In this document: piece after piece, positions 25,112 to 32,782 of the stretch
Layout: the number at the start of each line of letters is the position of its first letter
Numbering within the stretch: position 1 is the stretch's first letter
NCBI GenBank assembly: GCA_023248035.1
Contig: JAHFFJ010000011.1
Span: 1 to 32,782 of the forward strand
Reading direction: 5' to 3'
DNA: 32,782 nt
Source: Microcaldota archaeon
Lineage (GTDB): Archaea > Micrarchaeota > Micrarchaeia > Anstonellales > Bilamarchaeaceae
Notes under the pieces: generated by a model
Database searches by the model: none
What the model saw: the letters and a program-made list of their open reading frames with translations, nothing else
Told to the model about the DNA's origin: nothing
Translations under genes and position numbers: made by a program

Positions 25112-26596
25112 TTATCTTTTTTTAGGTCCATTTCTCCAGTTCATACGTAGTGTAATCTCTAAATTTTGACCATCAAGTTTCATAAATTTTGATCCAGGTC
25201 CTTCTACTCCTACTACTCCATTGTTCAGAGTTAAAGTGACTGTTTCTGGAATGAAACCACGTTTCTTTATTATAACCTTTACTTTTTCTCCTTCTATGAG
25301 CTTTAGATCAAATCCATTTTTCCCTATCTCCCCACTATATTTATCACTCTCATCGTAAATCTGGGCATCTGTAGGGTTAGTTCGTATATTTAATGTGATT
25401 TTTACTGGCTGAGCAACAACTGGTGCTGTTGGTACGCTAGCTACTATAGGGGGTTGCTCTTTTTTAGGAAGTAAATCTGCAATCTCATGCCTAAACAAAC
25501 TGACTCCCACCACCAAAAAAGCAGCTGCTAAAACCTTCATACCTGTTCTGGCTTTTGGCTTTGTATAGCCTATAGATTCAGGACCGGCTATCATCGTTGT
25601 TGCATGTGCATCTACTTTCGGTATATCTACTATTGCACTTACTGTGTCATCATGTCCAAGTGTTGCAACTATAGCCGCTCTAAGTTCATCTGCACTCTGA
25701 TATCTATCACCAGGCTTTTTCTCCATAAGTTTTAGGATTATTCTTTCCACCGCTTCTGGTATCCCTACTTCAATTTCTCTCGGCGGTTTTGGGGCTTCCT
25801 TTTGATGTTTGCCAATTATCTCCAAAATTCTTGCAAGTCCTGTTCCAGTGCTTGTAAATGGCAACTCTCCTGTTAGCATCTCATACATAATTACCCCTAA
25901 TGAGTAAAGGTCGCTGCGTTTCTCTGCAGTAGTTTGCTCAGGAGCGCAATAGGCCGGAGATCCAACAAGCACTCCTGTCTGTGTAAGTCGTCCATCATCA
26001 TCAGGTTCTAAAGATTTTGCAATTCCAAAATCAAGTATCTTTACAATTGGCTCTCCATCCCTAGTAGTTAGAAATATATTTGCAGGTTTTAAGTCTCTAT
26101 GAATTATTTCTCTATCGTGGGCAGCTTTTACCCCATTGCATATCTGAAGCATTATAGGGCAAAAGTCACTCCATGTGAGTTTACCATTTTCCTTAAATTC
26201 TTTTGCAAGATCCGATCCTTGTAAGTATTCCATTACACAAAACAAACTATCCTTGTAAAGATCAACCTCAATAACACTAATAACGTTTGGATGTTCTATA
26301 CTCATTGCAAGTTTGGCCTCTCTAATAAAACGGCTATCAGTACCACTTTTACCTTCTGAACTACGTGGAAGTTCCTTTATTATTTTTATGGCTACTTCGC
26401 TTTTGCTTTCAAGATCCAGTGCAAGATAAACAGTTGCCATTCCACCATGACCAAGCTTTCCAGTTACCTCATATCGACGATTAATGGTAATTCCTACAAG
26501 TTCATCATGCTCATCAACTTGTGGTTCATACCTGCTCCAAACTCGTTGGACTGACGCAGGTACTACAACTCTACGTCTGGAGCTAATTGGTTGCAT
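25112..26596 (-). CDS. Membrane Ser/Thr protein kinase with PEGA domain
   Basis: A 494-residue PknB-type kinase. The kinase domain (about 40-310) has the loop GHGGMATVY (49-57), K71 in VAIKI, HRDLKPAN (166-173), DFG (189-191), APE (218-220) and the PGDRYQSADEL motif (295-305), so it should be active. A hydrophobic helix (about 353-369, KVLAAAFLVVGVSLF) crosses the membrane once. The outside part is a Pro/Val-rich linker followed by a PEGA domain (about 398-485, IRTNPTDAQIYD...VKVIIKKRGFIPETVTLTL), a small beta domain often found on surface proteins. The layout suggests a receptor kinase sensing something at the envelope. It shares a 30-bp divergent promoter with the unknown gene at 26627. Confidence 0.94.
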   Translation of the reverse strand: MQPISSRRRVVVPASVQRVWSRYEPQVDEHDELVGITINRRYEVTGKLGHGGMATVYLALDLESKSEVAIKIIKELPRSSEGKSGTDSRFIREAKLAMSIEHPNVISVIEVDLYKDSLFCVMEYLQGSDLAKEFKENGKLTWSDFCPIMLQICNGVKAAHDREIIHRDLKPANIFLTTRDGEPIVKILDFGIAKSLEPDDDGRLTQTGVLVGSPAYCAPEQTTAEKRSDLYSLGVIMYEMLTGELPFTSTGTGLARILEIIGKHQKEAPKPPREIEVGIPEAVERIILKLMEKKPGDRYQSADELRAAIVATLGHDDTVSAIVDIPKVDAHATTMIAGPESIGYTKPKARTGMKVLAAAFLVVGVSLFRHEIADLLPKKEQPPIVASVPTAPVVAQPVKITLNIRTNPTDAQIYDESDKYSGEIGKNGFDLKLIEGEKVKVIIKKRGFIPETVTLTLNNGVVGVEGPGSKFMKLDGQNLEITLRMNWRNGPKKR

Positions 26597-26626
26597 GTTA
26601 TACTTTATGTTTCAAAAAGAATTTAA
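26597..26626. promoter_or_regulatory. Compact 30-bp divergent promoter, kinase / unknown gene
   Basis: GTTATACTTTATG (26597-26609) lies about 25 nt before the plus-strand ATG at 26627, and on the minus strand CATTTAAATT (26616-26625) lies about 24 nt before the kinase ATG at 26596. Both genes would be leaderless, and the two TATA elements are interleaved, so the two directions probably interfere. Confidence 0.5.
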
Positions 26627-27847
26627 ATGATTGCTCCTATCTATTTTCTTAATCTACAACAATTTTATCAAAAACTAATCGAGGTGATGAGAGTTAGATC
26701 TAAATTTTATTCCGGATCTTTTCTGCGTCAGCCTCACTATTACATGTACGATCTTGTCCCTCTTATCTCTACAATTAAAATTGATGGCACCGATGTGAGC
26801 CCCTTTCCTATCAGTTTTGGAATACCCGATCCACAAGCAAGAATTTGTACTTCTCAAAAAGAACGTGCTCTGTTTCTTGCTAGTGCCAAGGGGCGCATGG
26901 AAATAAACGCATTTGCTCTAAAAATCCAGGCCCTTAGCATAGAATTTCCTTTAGCCTTTAAGATTGAAGAATTGGTAATCGGGGGGCGATCTGTAAAATT
27001 TGGCCCACCTCTTCTTCTTGATCGGTACTATTATGGCCCCTCAATTTTTGTGCCACTCCTTATCAGTGAACAACCCAATCAACTTCCTAATTTGCTATTT
27101 GCACTTTACGATAATTATGAATGGAAAAGATTCACTGCACTTGAAAGTTCCAGTCCGGGTGAATATTATGGTGCGAGTACTTATCTACGAATATTCGACT
27201 GGAGATTCCAGAAGGCTCTCGATAAAATTCTGGAAGTTGATCCACTCAAACTACTCAGAAAAAATACTCTTGTAAGCTGGGACGAACTTGTTCCAGGCCA
27301 ATCATCTTTTTTTGGCCGAGCTATGGAAGATTCTATCCAGGCTAAGATGCTCAAAAATGTCAGGGTGCTCGATCTTACTGATCCTAAAGATCTTCCACAC
27401 ACCGTTGTTGATTACACCTGGGATAAGGAAGATAAAAGGGCATTACACGTTATTGCAAACACCTCTGATGGGGAATGCACTTACGGATTAAAAATTACTC
27501 CAGTGCAAGTAACTGATACTACTCCCCAAAAAACAATTCGCTATGTTACCTGTATATCATTCTATTTTGCACAGAATTCCAGTGAATCATTCGGTCCCCT
27601 TCTCACTCCTGATACAATATTTTTGCACCATCTTTATGGGGGAGAATTTCTTCCTCAGCCAAGTTCCTGCCACGCTTTAAATATTCGTGGTGAAGCTGCC
27701 TATCAGTCAGCAAAAGATTTCATATCCGCAGTAAGGTCTGGGAAAGTTCCTGATTTGTCCGGTGTGATGGAGCACGTTCTTGAATATGTAAAACCAAAGT
27801 TGAAATATACAAAGAACGAACCAAGGCCCCTTTGGGTCTCAAGCTAA
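26627..27847 (+). CDS. Hypothetical protein, 406 aa (family A, copy 1)
   Basis: I do not recognise this protein, but it is a paralogue of the gene at 30756: PLAFKIEELVIGGRSVKFGP matches PLAFKPISQIQIGDLEVHFC, YLRIFDWRFQKALDKI matches SLQVFDWRIQKELDKL, and FALYDNYEWKRFTALE matches FALHEDGRWVRFSRFE. There is no signal peptide, membrane segment or known catalytic motif; the pattern suggests a beta-rich cytosolic or peripherally bound protein. The ATG at 26627 is favoured by TATA spacing (leaderless); an ATG at 26687 would remove 20 residues. It is convergent with secD, the stops being adjacent (27847/27848). Function unknown. Confidence 0.75.
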   Translation: MIAPIYFLNLQQFYQKLIEVMRVRSKFYSGSFLRQPHYYMYDLVPLISTIKIDGTDVSPFPISFGIPDPQARICTSQKERALFLASAKGRMEINAFALKIQALSIEFPLAFKIEELVIGGRSVKFGPPLLLDRYYYGPSIFVPLLISEQPNQLPNLLFALYDNYEWKRFTALESSSPGEYYGASTYLRIFDWRFQKALDKILEVDPLKLLRKNTLVSWDELVPGQSSFFGRAMEDSIQAKMLKNVRVLDLTDPKDLPHTVVDYTWDKEDKRALHVIANTSDGECTYGLKITPVQVTDTTPQKTIRYVTCISFYFAQNSSESFGPLLTPDTIFLHHLYGGEFLPQPSSCHALNIRGEAAYQSAKDFISAVRSGKVPDLSGVMEHVLEYVKPKLKYTKNEPRPLWVSS

Positions 27848-29527
27848 TTATTCACCTGACTTCTCAGCTTCAAGAATTTTTTCCACTATGGCTGCATATG
27901 CTGGCCTTGTAAGAAGGTAACCGAGAAGTGCTCCGAGTATTGTAGACATTGCAAATCCTATTATCTCAACCAGGCCTGAAAACAGTAATGGGAGCATAGA
28001 GAATATCGCCACTATGGCGTTAGTCTTAATTATACCAAAAGCAAGTTCCACTTTTTCATGTGTGGTATGCTGGTCGTCTTTCTTTAGAATTTCATCAGTA
28101 ATAACTATTTGAGCATCTACCCCGACACCTATTGCAGCTATTATACCAGCCATTGCTGCAAGATCAATGGTAAAAGATCCAAGTATGGAAATTAGTACTA
28201 CCAATTCTGCAAGACTTATGACAACAATAGGCATGGTCGCTTTAAGATTTCGGTATCGCAGCCCTATAAGTGCAGATATAACTACTAAAGAGCCAACAAT
28301 CGCAATAAGGCTAAGGCGTAAAAATTCGCTTCCCAATGATGCTGGGAGAGTGGTTCGTGAGCCTAATGAAATCTGAACTGGAAGTGCACCTCCTTTAAGC
28401 ACGGATTCTATACTCTTTACTTTTTCTTTTGCTTCTGCTGCTTTGAGGGTAGGGTCCTGTGTGGTTACTCCTCCAGTTACAACATAATTATAGTTTGGAA
28501 CGCCATTTGTTACTCCACCACCAAGAAGGGGTGCGGTTATAAGTCCCACTGCTTCTAATCGATTTACTATAAGTACACCACTTCGTGAGCGCTGGAATTC
28601 AGGAACGATCTTACCCTCTTGAACTTCTACAAGTACGAATCCAAGGTTCTTTATCTGCTCCTTAAATTCAGAAGGAAGTTTTTCCGAGACAATAGCCTTT
28701 GTCTTGTTTGTTTTTGGTGTAATGTTGACCTGGGTTTCTATTATGTATGTACCTATGCTTTTACCTTCCAGTTTAAGCATATCATCAAGTGATTTTTTCG
28801 ATTCCTTCTCTCCAGAATCTGCAATTATATATTTCTTAAAAGTTGAATTTTCATAAAATAATACTGCATCCTCTGGCCTATCAATGAACATATAAACTGG
28901 ATAATCTGCCTTTCCTCTTGCAGAATCGGCAAACTGCTCCCCCCCTTCACGATCAACAGAAAATGCTACTCCCCACTGCGCTCCCTGCTGTATAAGTTCG
29001 TTAGGTCCTAGTGCTCTTATCGTGGTACGGAAAATACGATCTCCGCTTACTGCAATCTTTCCATCAACAATGCCCTGGAAAACACCCTGCTGTGACAAAG
29101 TTTTTTCTATAAAAGAAATGGTTTCATCATCACTACTAGCTATTTCTACATTAACTATACTGTTTCCCAGTGCCCGGGCTTTGACTTCCTTAAGTCCAAG
29201 CGTGCTTGCCCTGCTTTTTATGTTCTGGACAAGTTCATTCATTGTCGCCTGATCCACGGGATGTTCAAGCAAAACTGGTATCCGCGTTCCACCTACAAAA
29301 TCAATACCGAAATTAATTCCATTAACATAAATGTTAAGGAGTGCAAGCAGTACAAGGAATCCAATCCCACTAAGCTTGATGTGAGTTTCTTTCCATATAA
29401 GGGAAGAAAATCCGAAAAATAAAAGTGCTAGTATGAGCAGCCAGCCTGCAACAAATACTATCCCTGCTGCAAAAAGCAGGAACATTATTGTTAAGAAAAC
29501 GAATCGGTTGTCCTTGTAAAAATCCAT
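27848..29527 (-). CDS. secD: Protein-export membrane protein SecD
   Basis: With SecF it helps drive and complete export through the SecYE channel, using ion flow. At 559 residues it has the archaeal size. Two or three hydrophobic helices at the start lead to the family motif FGIDFVGGTRIPVLL (about 73-87); then a large outside P1-like domain (about 90-390) and a cluster of five helices (about 400-550) with GVDAQIVITDEIL and a basic cytoplasmic loop (KKDDQHTTHEKVELAFG). The ATG overlaps the TAA of secF by one base, so translation is coupled. The motif GIDFVGGTR is a variant of the bacterial LDLRGG. Confidence 0.95.
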   Translation of the reverse strand: MDFYKDNRFVFLTIMFLLFAAGIVFVAGWLLILALLFFGFSSLIWKETHIKLSGIGFLVLLALLNIYVNGINFGIDFVGGTRIPVLLEHPVDQATMNELVQNIKSRASTLGLKEVKARALGNSIVNVEIASSDDETISFIEKTLSQQGVFQGIVDGKIAVSGDRIFRTTIRALGPNELIQQGAQWGVAFSVDREGGEQFADSARGKADYPVYMFIDRPEDAVLFYENSTFKKYIIADSGEKESKKSLDDMLKLEGKSIGTYIIETQVNITPKTNKTKAIVSEKLPSEFKEQIKNLGFVLVEVQEGKIVPEFQRSRSGVLIVNRLEAVGLITAPLLGGGVTNGVPNYNYVVTGGVTTQDPTLKAAEAKEKVKSIESVLKGGALPVQISLGSRTTLPASLGSEFLRLSLIAIVGSLVVISALIGLRYRNLKATMPIVVISLAELVVLISILGSFTIDLAAMAGIIAAIGVGVDAQIVITDEILKKDDQHTTHEKVELAFGIIKTNAIVAIFSMLPLLFSGLVEIIGFAMSTILGALLGYLLTRPAYAAIVEKILEAEKSGE

Positions 29528-30609
29528 TATCGTGACCTCTTACTTTCCACATGATGAAGTATCATCACTCCATTTATGCCCCATGTAGCGGCTATGTCGC
29601 CAACCAGGCCTGCAAGTGCAACTGCGGATATCTCATAGTATGTTGGTATGTGGGTGACTATCGAAAGTATAAACAAAGCACTAAATGCTATTATCGCAGT
29701 TATGCTCATTGTCATCCCAGTTTTCATGGCATCAAAGGCGTTCTCTCTCGGGTCTCCCTTTCTCTTTAGCAACCTGGTGGTTAGCAGTATATCGGTATCA
29801 AGTGAGAAACCAACCAACATCAAAAGAGCTGCAAAAGATGCAAGTGTAAGTGGAACCCCCAAAAGACCCATGCCTCCAAGCGCTATCACTATGTCGCTTA
29901 GTGCACCGGTAATAACTGCAATACTTGGTGCTATCGAGCGGAAAAAGAAGAACACCAAAACAATGCTAAGAATGATAGCAAGAATAACTACGTTAACTGC
30001 GACATCTATGAAATGTGTCGAAAGCCCTGGGCTTACTGTTTGTACTGATATTGATTCGTAACTAACATGCTTGTTTATCGGTTCAGATATAGATTTTTGA
30101 TAATCTGAATACACTAAAGTATACTCTTCAGAGAACTTTTTTTGCAGATCATTAGTATTATTGGTTTTTGGGGCAGAAGTTCCCTTTAATGCAAAAAGTT
30201 GTGCTGCAACATCTTCAAGTTCGGCTTTTTTTGCAATGTAATCATCACTTCCAGTTGAATTCTGATATCCCTGGACTTCAAGCGAAGCTACTTCTGGTAT
30301 CAATTTGTTAAACTTGTCCCTAAGGTTATCAGCTTGTACCAAAATCGGGCTTTGTGGAACTTCTATTTCTGCCCTATATCCAATCGTAGTTTGGAATGCT
30401 CGAACGGTTGCTTCAAGACCTTCATCCTGAAGCTGGCTCTGAAGTTCTTCTGCATCCACTGGCTCTTTCAAAGAAAGGGCTATCACTGTTCCTCCCTGAA
30501 AGTCAACCCCCATCTTGATCGAGGGAATAAAATACAAAGAAAGAACAATCATTACAAGCGGAACAATGGCAAGCAAACGATAATCTCCCTTATAGATATT
30601 AGGCAACAT
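29527..30609 (-). CDS. secF: Protein-export membrane protein SecF
   Basis: Partner of SecD in the export-assisting complex in the cell membrane. The 360 residues show a first helix (12-29), the motif GVDFQGGTVIALSL (34-47), an outside domain (about 50-195) and five helices between about 200 and 352. The fourth-helix motif GFSLDTDILLTTRLLKRKGDPREN (about 267-290) is the counterpart of the bacterial GYSLND...DRIREN loop. SecF comes before SecD, the usual archaeal order. A TATA-like TTTTTATGC lies about 25-30 nt before the ATG. Confidence 0.95.
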   Translation of the reverse strand: MLPNIYKGDYRLLAIVPLVMIVLSLYFIPSIKMGVDFQGGTVIALSLKEPVDAEELQSQLQDEGLEATVRAFQTTIGYRAEIEVPQSPILVQADNLRDKFNKLIPEVASLEVQGYQNSTGSDDYIAKKAELEDVAAQLFALKGTSAPKTNNTNDLQKKFSEEYTLVYSDYQKSISEPINKHVSYESISVQTVSPGLSTHFIDVAVNVVILAIILSIVLVFFFFRSIAPSIAVITGALSDIVIALGGMGLLGVPLTLASFAALLMLVGFSLDTDILLTTRLLKRKGDPRENAFDAMKTGMTMSITAIIAFSALFILSIVTHIPTYYEISAVALAGLVGDIAATWGINGVMILHHVESKRSR

Positions 30610-30755
30610 TAGAGTGATAAGTAGGATGATAAAGCATAAAAAGCATAGTTATGTTTCTCAAAACTGGCAGAATAAATCCAACTTTTCTAAAAAAACAAGC
30701 AATTTAAATCTATTCCCACAATTAATATCTATCTAACACTAAAAAGGGAATCCAC

Positions 30756-31892
30756 ATGCCAGCTTGTAAATATGGGTCTATTCAAAGATATGGCGTTCGT
30801 GTAGGACGAGAACGTTACGCTCTACCAATCCCACTTCCAAGTACCCCTCACCCTAAAAGTAGTCTGGTTTCTTTAGATGGAAAAGATTTTGCAAAGATGA
30901 TTCCAGAAAATCCAGTGCAAACCTTCAATGCTCTTATGGGATTAGGTGGCTTTACTATGCCTTTAACTGCTATGCCTTTAACTGGACTAAAGGGATATTT
31001 ATCCGGTGGAGAATGTCGTGCACATCTAATGGCATTTCGTAACCGTTTAGAAGAATTTGGCAGGCAAAATCCACTCGCTTTTAAGCCAATATCTCAAATT
31101 CAGATCGGAGATCTTGAGGTGCACTTTTGTCGACCTATTGTGCTCATGAATGAACATGCCACAGGTTCTTACCCACCTAAGAAAACCTTCATCCCGATCT
31201 ACTTCGGAGATCCAGAAAAAACACCTATGACTTTTGCCCTTCATGAAGATGGCAGGTGGGTTCGTTTCTCCAGGTTTGAACTTGATCACTACAATCGTAT
31301 CTATCACTATTCATGTGCAAGCCCCTCATTACAGGTTTTTGACTGGAGGATACAAAAAGAACTTGATAAATTAAATTCCAGAACCCCACGAAGAATACCC
31401 GTAACTGAAGACCTAAGTGAATCTAGAAATTTCAATCTTTTTTCCCCTGGCTATAGTACTGCTCGTTACATCGAACAAGCAATCCAATATGGAATTTTTT
31501 CTGTTGCTTTAAATCATGAAAAGCCTGACATCCAAGGTCATTTACCCACTAAAATTCTAGATCATTGGTCGCTTGTTAATACTCCAGAGCCTCATGATAT
31601 TATGCGTGTGGTAGCATCCTCAGAAAATGACAGGTTTATCTATACAATTAACGTAACTGGCTATATTAACGAACTAGGGTATAGGACTTTTTGTACCATA
31701 ACCGGAATACAAAGAATTTCCGATAATCTAGTTGTTGGCAGTCCAGCATTCCCTGTTCTACCTGATCTGCCAAGGGGAATGGATCTTAGTTTTGAATTTA
31801 AGGCTTCTAGCTCAGATACTCCTATGACTATTATTTCAAATATACCTGATGCTTACGCTACCAAGCTTCGAGCCTTGGAAAGAATGGTGTAA
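30756..31892 (+). CDS. Hypothetical protein, 378 aa (family A, copy 2)
   Basis: A paralogue of the protein at 26627, sharing the PLAFK segment (about 109-128 here), FALHEDGRWVRF, and VFDWRIQKELDKL (about 196-208). It has no signal peptide or membrane helix; the first 45 residues are Arg/Pro-rich. The similarity is spread over most of the length, so this is one family of unknown function. AAAGGGAA lies 6 nt before the ATG as a moderate ribosome-binding site, and a TATA-like AATTTAAAT (30700-30708) stands further upstream. The next gene starts 2 nt after its stop, so the two form an operon. The pair of paralogues brackets secF-secD. Confidence 0.75.
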   Translation: MPACKYGSIQRYGVRVGRERYALPIPLPSTPHPKSSLVSLDGKDFAKMIPENPVQTFNALMGLGGFTMPLTAMPLTGLKGYLSGGECRAHLMAFRNRLEEFGRQNPLAFKPISQIQIGDLEVHFCRPIVLMNEHATGSYPPKKTFIPIYFGDPEKTPMTFALHEDGRWVRFSRFELDHYNRIYHYSCASPSLQVFDWRIQKELDKLNSRTPRRIPVTEDLSESRNFNLFSPGYSTARYIEQAIQYGIFSVALNHEKPDIQGHLPTKILDHWSLVNTPEPHDIMRVVASSENDRFIYTINVTGYINELGYRTFCTITGIQRISDNLVVGSPAFPVLPDLPRGMDLSFEFKASSSDTPMTIISNIPDAYATKLRALERMV

Positions 31893-31894
31893 CT

Positions 31895-32629
31895 ATGATT
31901 GAAAAAGTAAGAATTGCGGTTAGTGATAAACCCATGGATCTTGCAGTTTTAATGAAAACTGGTGTAACAGGTTTCAATGCCTATCCTTTGATTGAAGCTC
32001 ATAATGCAAGAAATTCAGATCAACTTAGAATTATATCTCATCAATCGGCTGATTTAGCTCTCAATTTTGTGGGAGTTTCCGCGGTCCTTCCATCATTTCT
32101 GGTTAATATGGCCATTGCTTATGAGAAGCCAGATACCAGATTGGGACGAGAAATAGTCTTTTCTTTAGAAAATGAACCAAGAGTAGTTTTGGCAACTGGT
32201 AAATATTTTGGAGAAAAAGACGTTGCCTTAGTAGTTCAAGGGTTAAGTTCAGCTGATTTTGCCTATATTGTGAATCGTAAAGAAAGATCTCTCAAGGAAA
32301 TTTTAGATCAAGATGGTATTGATGCCTTAATGGCAATTGACATTAGGCGACTAACCGAAATCCGATTACTAATAGGAGATGATAGATTAGCCTTAGTTTC
32401 AAACTTCCCAAAATCAAATGGTTGGTATCTACCCCATAAGGATACAAAAGTTCCTGCAATTGGAGCAACAGAACCTAGTTTAGAAATGAGATATCTAGAT
32501 CGATTATCTTCCTATGCTGGTTTTGTGGTCCGTAACGATGGCTACGCTCCCTACCATACATTTGCTCGTTATCGATGTTCTTACGAGTTTGGAGTGGTTG
32601 CAGAATCTCATGACCAAGCTATCAGTTAA
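31895..32629 (+). CDS. Hypothetical protein, 244 aa
   Basis: I do not recognise this protein. It is cytosolic in appearance: no signal peptide, no strong membrane helix, mixed alpha/beta pattern with repeated strand-like pieces (ALNFVGVSAVLPSFLV, REIVFSLENEPRVVLAT, DVALVVQGLS, LALVSNFP). Its start lies 2 nt after the stop of the family A gene before it, so it is almost certainly co-transcribed and probably works with it. No catalytic motif can be named, and a relation to the other unknown proteins here could not be shown. Confidence 0.72.
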   Translation: MIEKVRIAVSDKPMDLAVLMKTGVTGFNAYPLIEAHNARNSDQLRIISHQSADLALNFVGVSAVLPSFLVNMAIAYEKPDTRLGREIVFSLENEPRVVLATGKYFGEKDVALVVQGLSSADFAYIVNRKERSLKEILDQDGIDALMAIDIRRLTEIRLLIGDDRLALVSNFPKSNGWYLPHKDTKVPAIGATEPSLEMRYLDRLSSYAGFVVRNDGYAPYHTFARYRCSYEFGVVAESHDQAIS

Positions 32630-32636
32630 GTAAAAT

Positions 32637-32782
32637 GGACTCGGGGGGATATGCTGCGCTTTTTACCAAAAAGCGCCCAAAAAGTGAGCTGCTATTTTTC
32701 GCTTCGCGAAAAAGGCGTGTTAGCCAGTCTCAATTTTCCATCAGGAAAATTTAGCATGGTCAAAACCAAAAACCCGAAAGGG
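32637..32782 (+). ncRNA. Candidate structured RNA, cut by the window end
   Basis: Three strong hairpins stand in a row: GCGCTTTTT/AAAAAGCGC (32656-32664 with 32668-32676), TTTTTCGC/GCGAAAAA (32695-32702 with 32706-32713), which extends outward by GAGCTGCTA with TTAGCCAGTCTC with bulges, and AATTTTCC/GGAAAATT (32732-32739 with 32744-32751). ATGCT (32651-32655) pairs with AGCAT (32753-32757), closing all three into a multi-branch junction. CCC-GAAA-GGG (32773-32782) follows, a GNRA-type tetraloop. The same stretch is open as a reading frame from ATG 32651, behind GGGGGGAT, to the end, so a protein start remains possible. No TATA box is obvious upstream. Confidence 0.4.

Noticed and set aside
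32651-32782. Start of a protein gene (MLRFLPKSAQ)
   Set aside because: Not excluded, but the frame is made largely of perfect hairpins and resembles no family known to me; the RNA reading was preferred at low confidence.
1-32782. tRNA and rRNA genes
   Set aside because: No T-arm GGTTC-type loop with matching acceptor stem and no conserved rRNA blocks were seen in the intergenic regions.

Overview
The window is archaeal chromosome. Evidence: a group II chaperonin (thermosome), SRP54, Rpo7 (RpoE) with Spt4, archaeal-type SecF-SecD order, an archaeal ATP-dependent DNA ligase, archaeal pilin-like proteins with a class III signal peptide, TATA boxes about 25 nt ahead of many starts, and an RNase P RNA. 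The DNA is moderately AT-rich, with short intergenic gaps and many apparently leaderless genes. A small-genome archaeon (for example the Diapherotrites/Micrarchaeota part of DPANN) fits the gene style, but this is inference; no rRNA or other diagnostic marker lies in the window.

Layout. 1-1006: the end of an unidentified gene, then an orphan protein. 1043-1360: RNase P RNA, followed by about 290 nt of hairpins and a 25-nt repeat. 1651-4386 (-): SRP54 behind a ClpX-like AAA+ ATPase. 4569-6218: thermosome. 6253-7534: a Hanks-type Ser/Thr kinase divergent from an acylphosphatase. 7548-11371: leucyl aminopeptidase, an orphan protein and DNA ligase. 11448-11703: doubled TATA box and a strongly foldable non-coding stretch. 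11751-15014: a 1087-residue beta-helix surface protein with a Cys-rich stalk and C-terminal anchor. 15194-17689 (-): inositol-phosphate synthase interrupted by a 473-residue intein. 17991-20395: rpo7, spt4 and four small pilin-like membrane proteins. 20425-21832: a long structured leader with a perfect 68-bp tandem repeat, then a class I aminotransferase. 21933-22596: a VapBC-type toxin-antitoxin pair. 22597-26596 (-): a divergent secretion/pilus ATPase and a PEGA-domain Ser/Thr kinase. 26627-32629: two members of an unrecognised protein family flanking secF-secD, plus a third unknown gene. 32637-32782: the start of another hairpin-rich element cut by the window end.

How the genes fit together: much of the window serves protein targeting, folding and the cell surface (SRP54, SecDF, thermosome, AAA+ ATPase, pilin-like proteins, secretion ATPase, surface beta-helix protein). 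Two Hanks kinases suggest Ser/Thr phosphorylation signalling, one of them membrane-anchored with an outside PEGA domain. The most unusual items are the aminotransferase leader, in which the ribosome-binding site sits inside a tandemly duplicated hairpin; the structured element at 11478-11703; the intein; the ClpX-like ATPase in an archaeon; the antitoxin without a standard start codon; and the paralogous unknown family around secFD.
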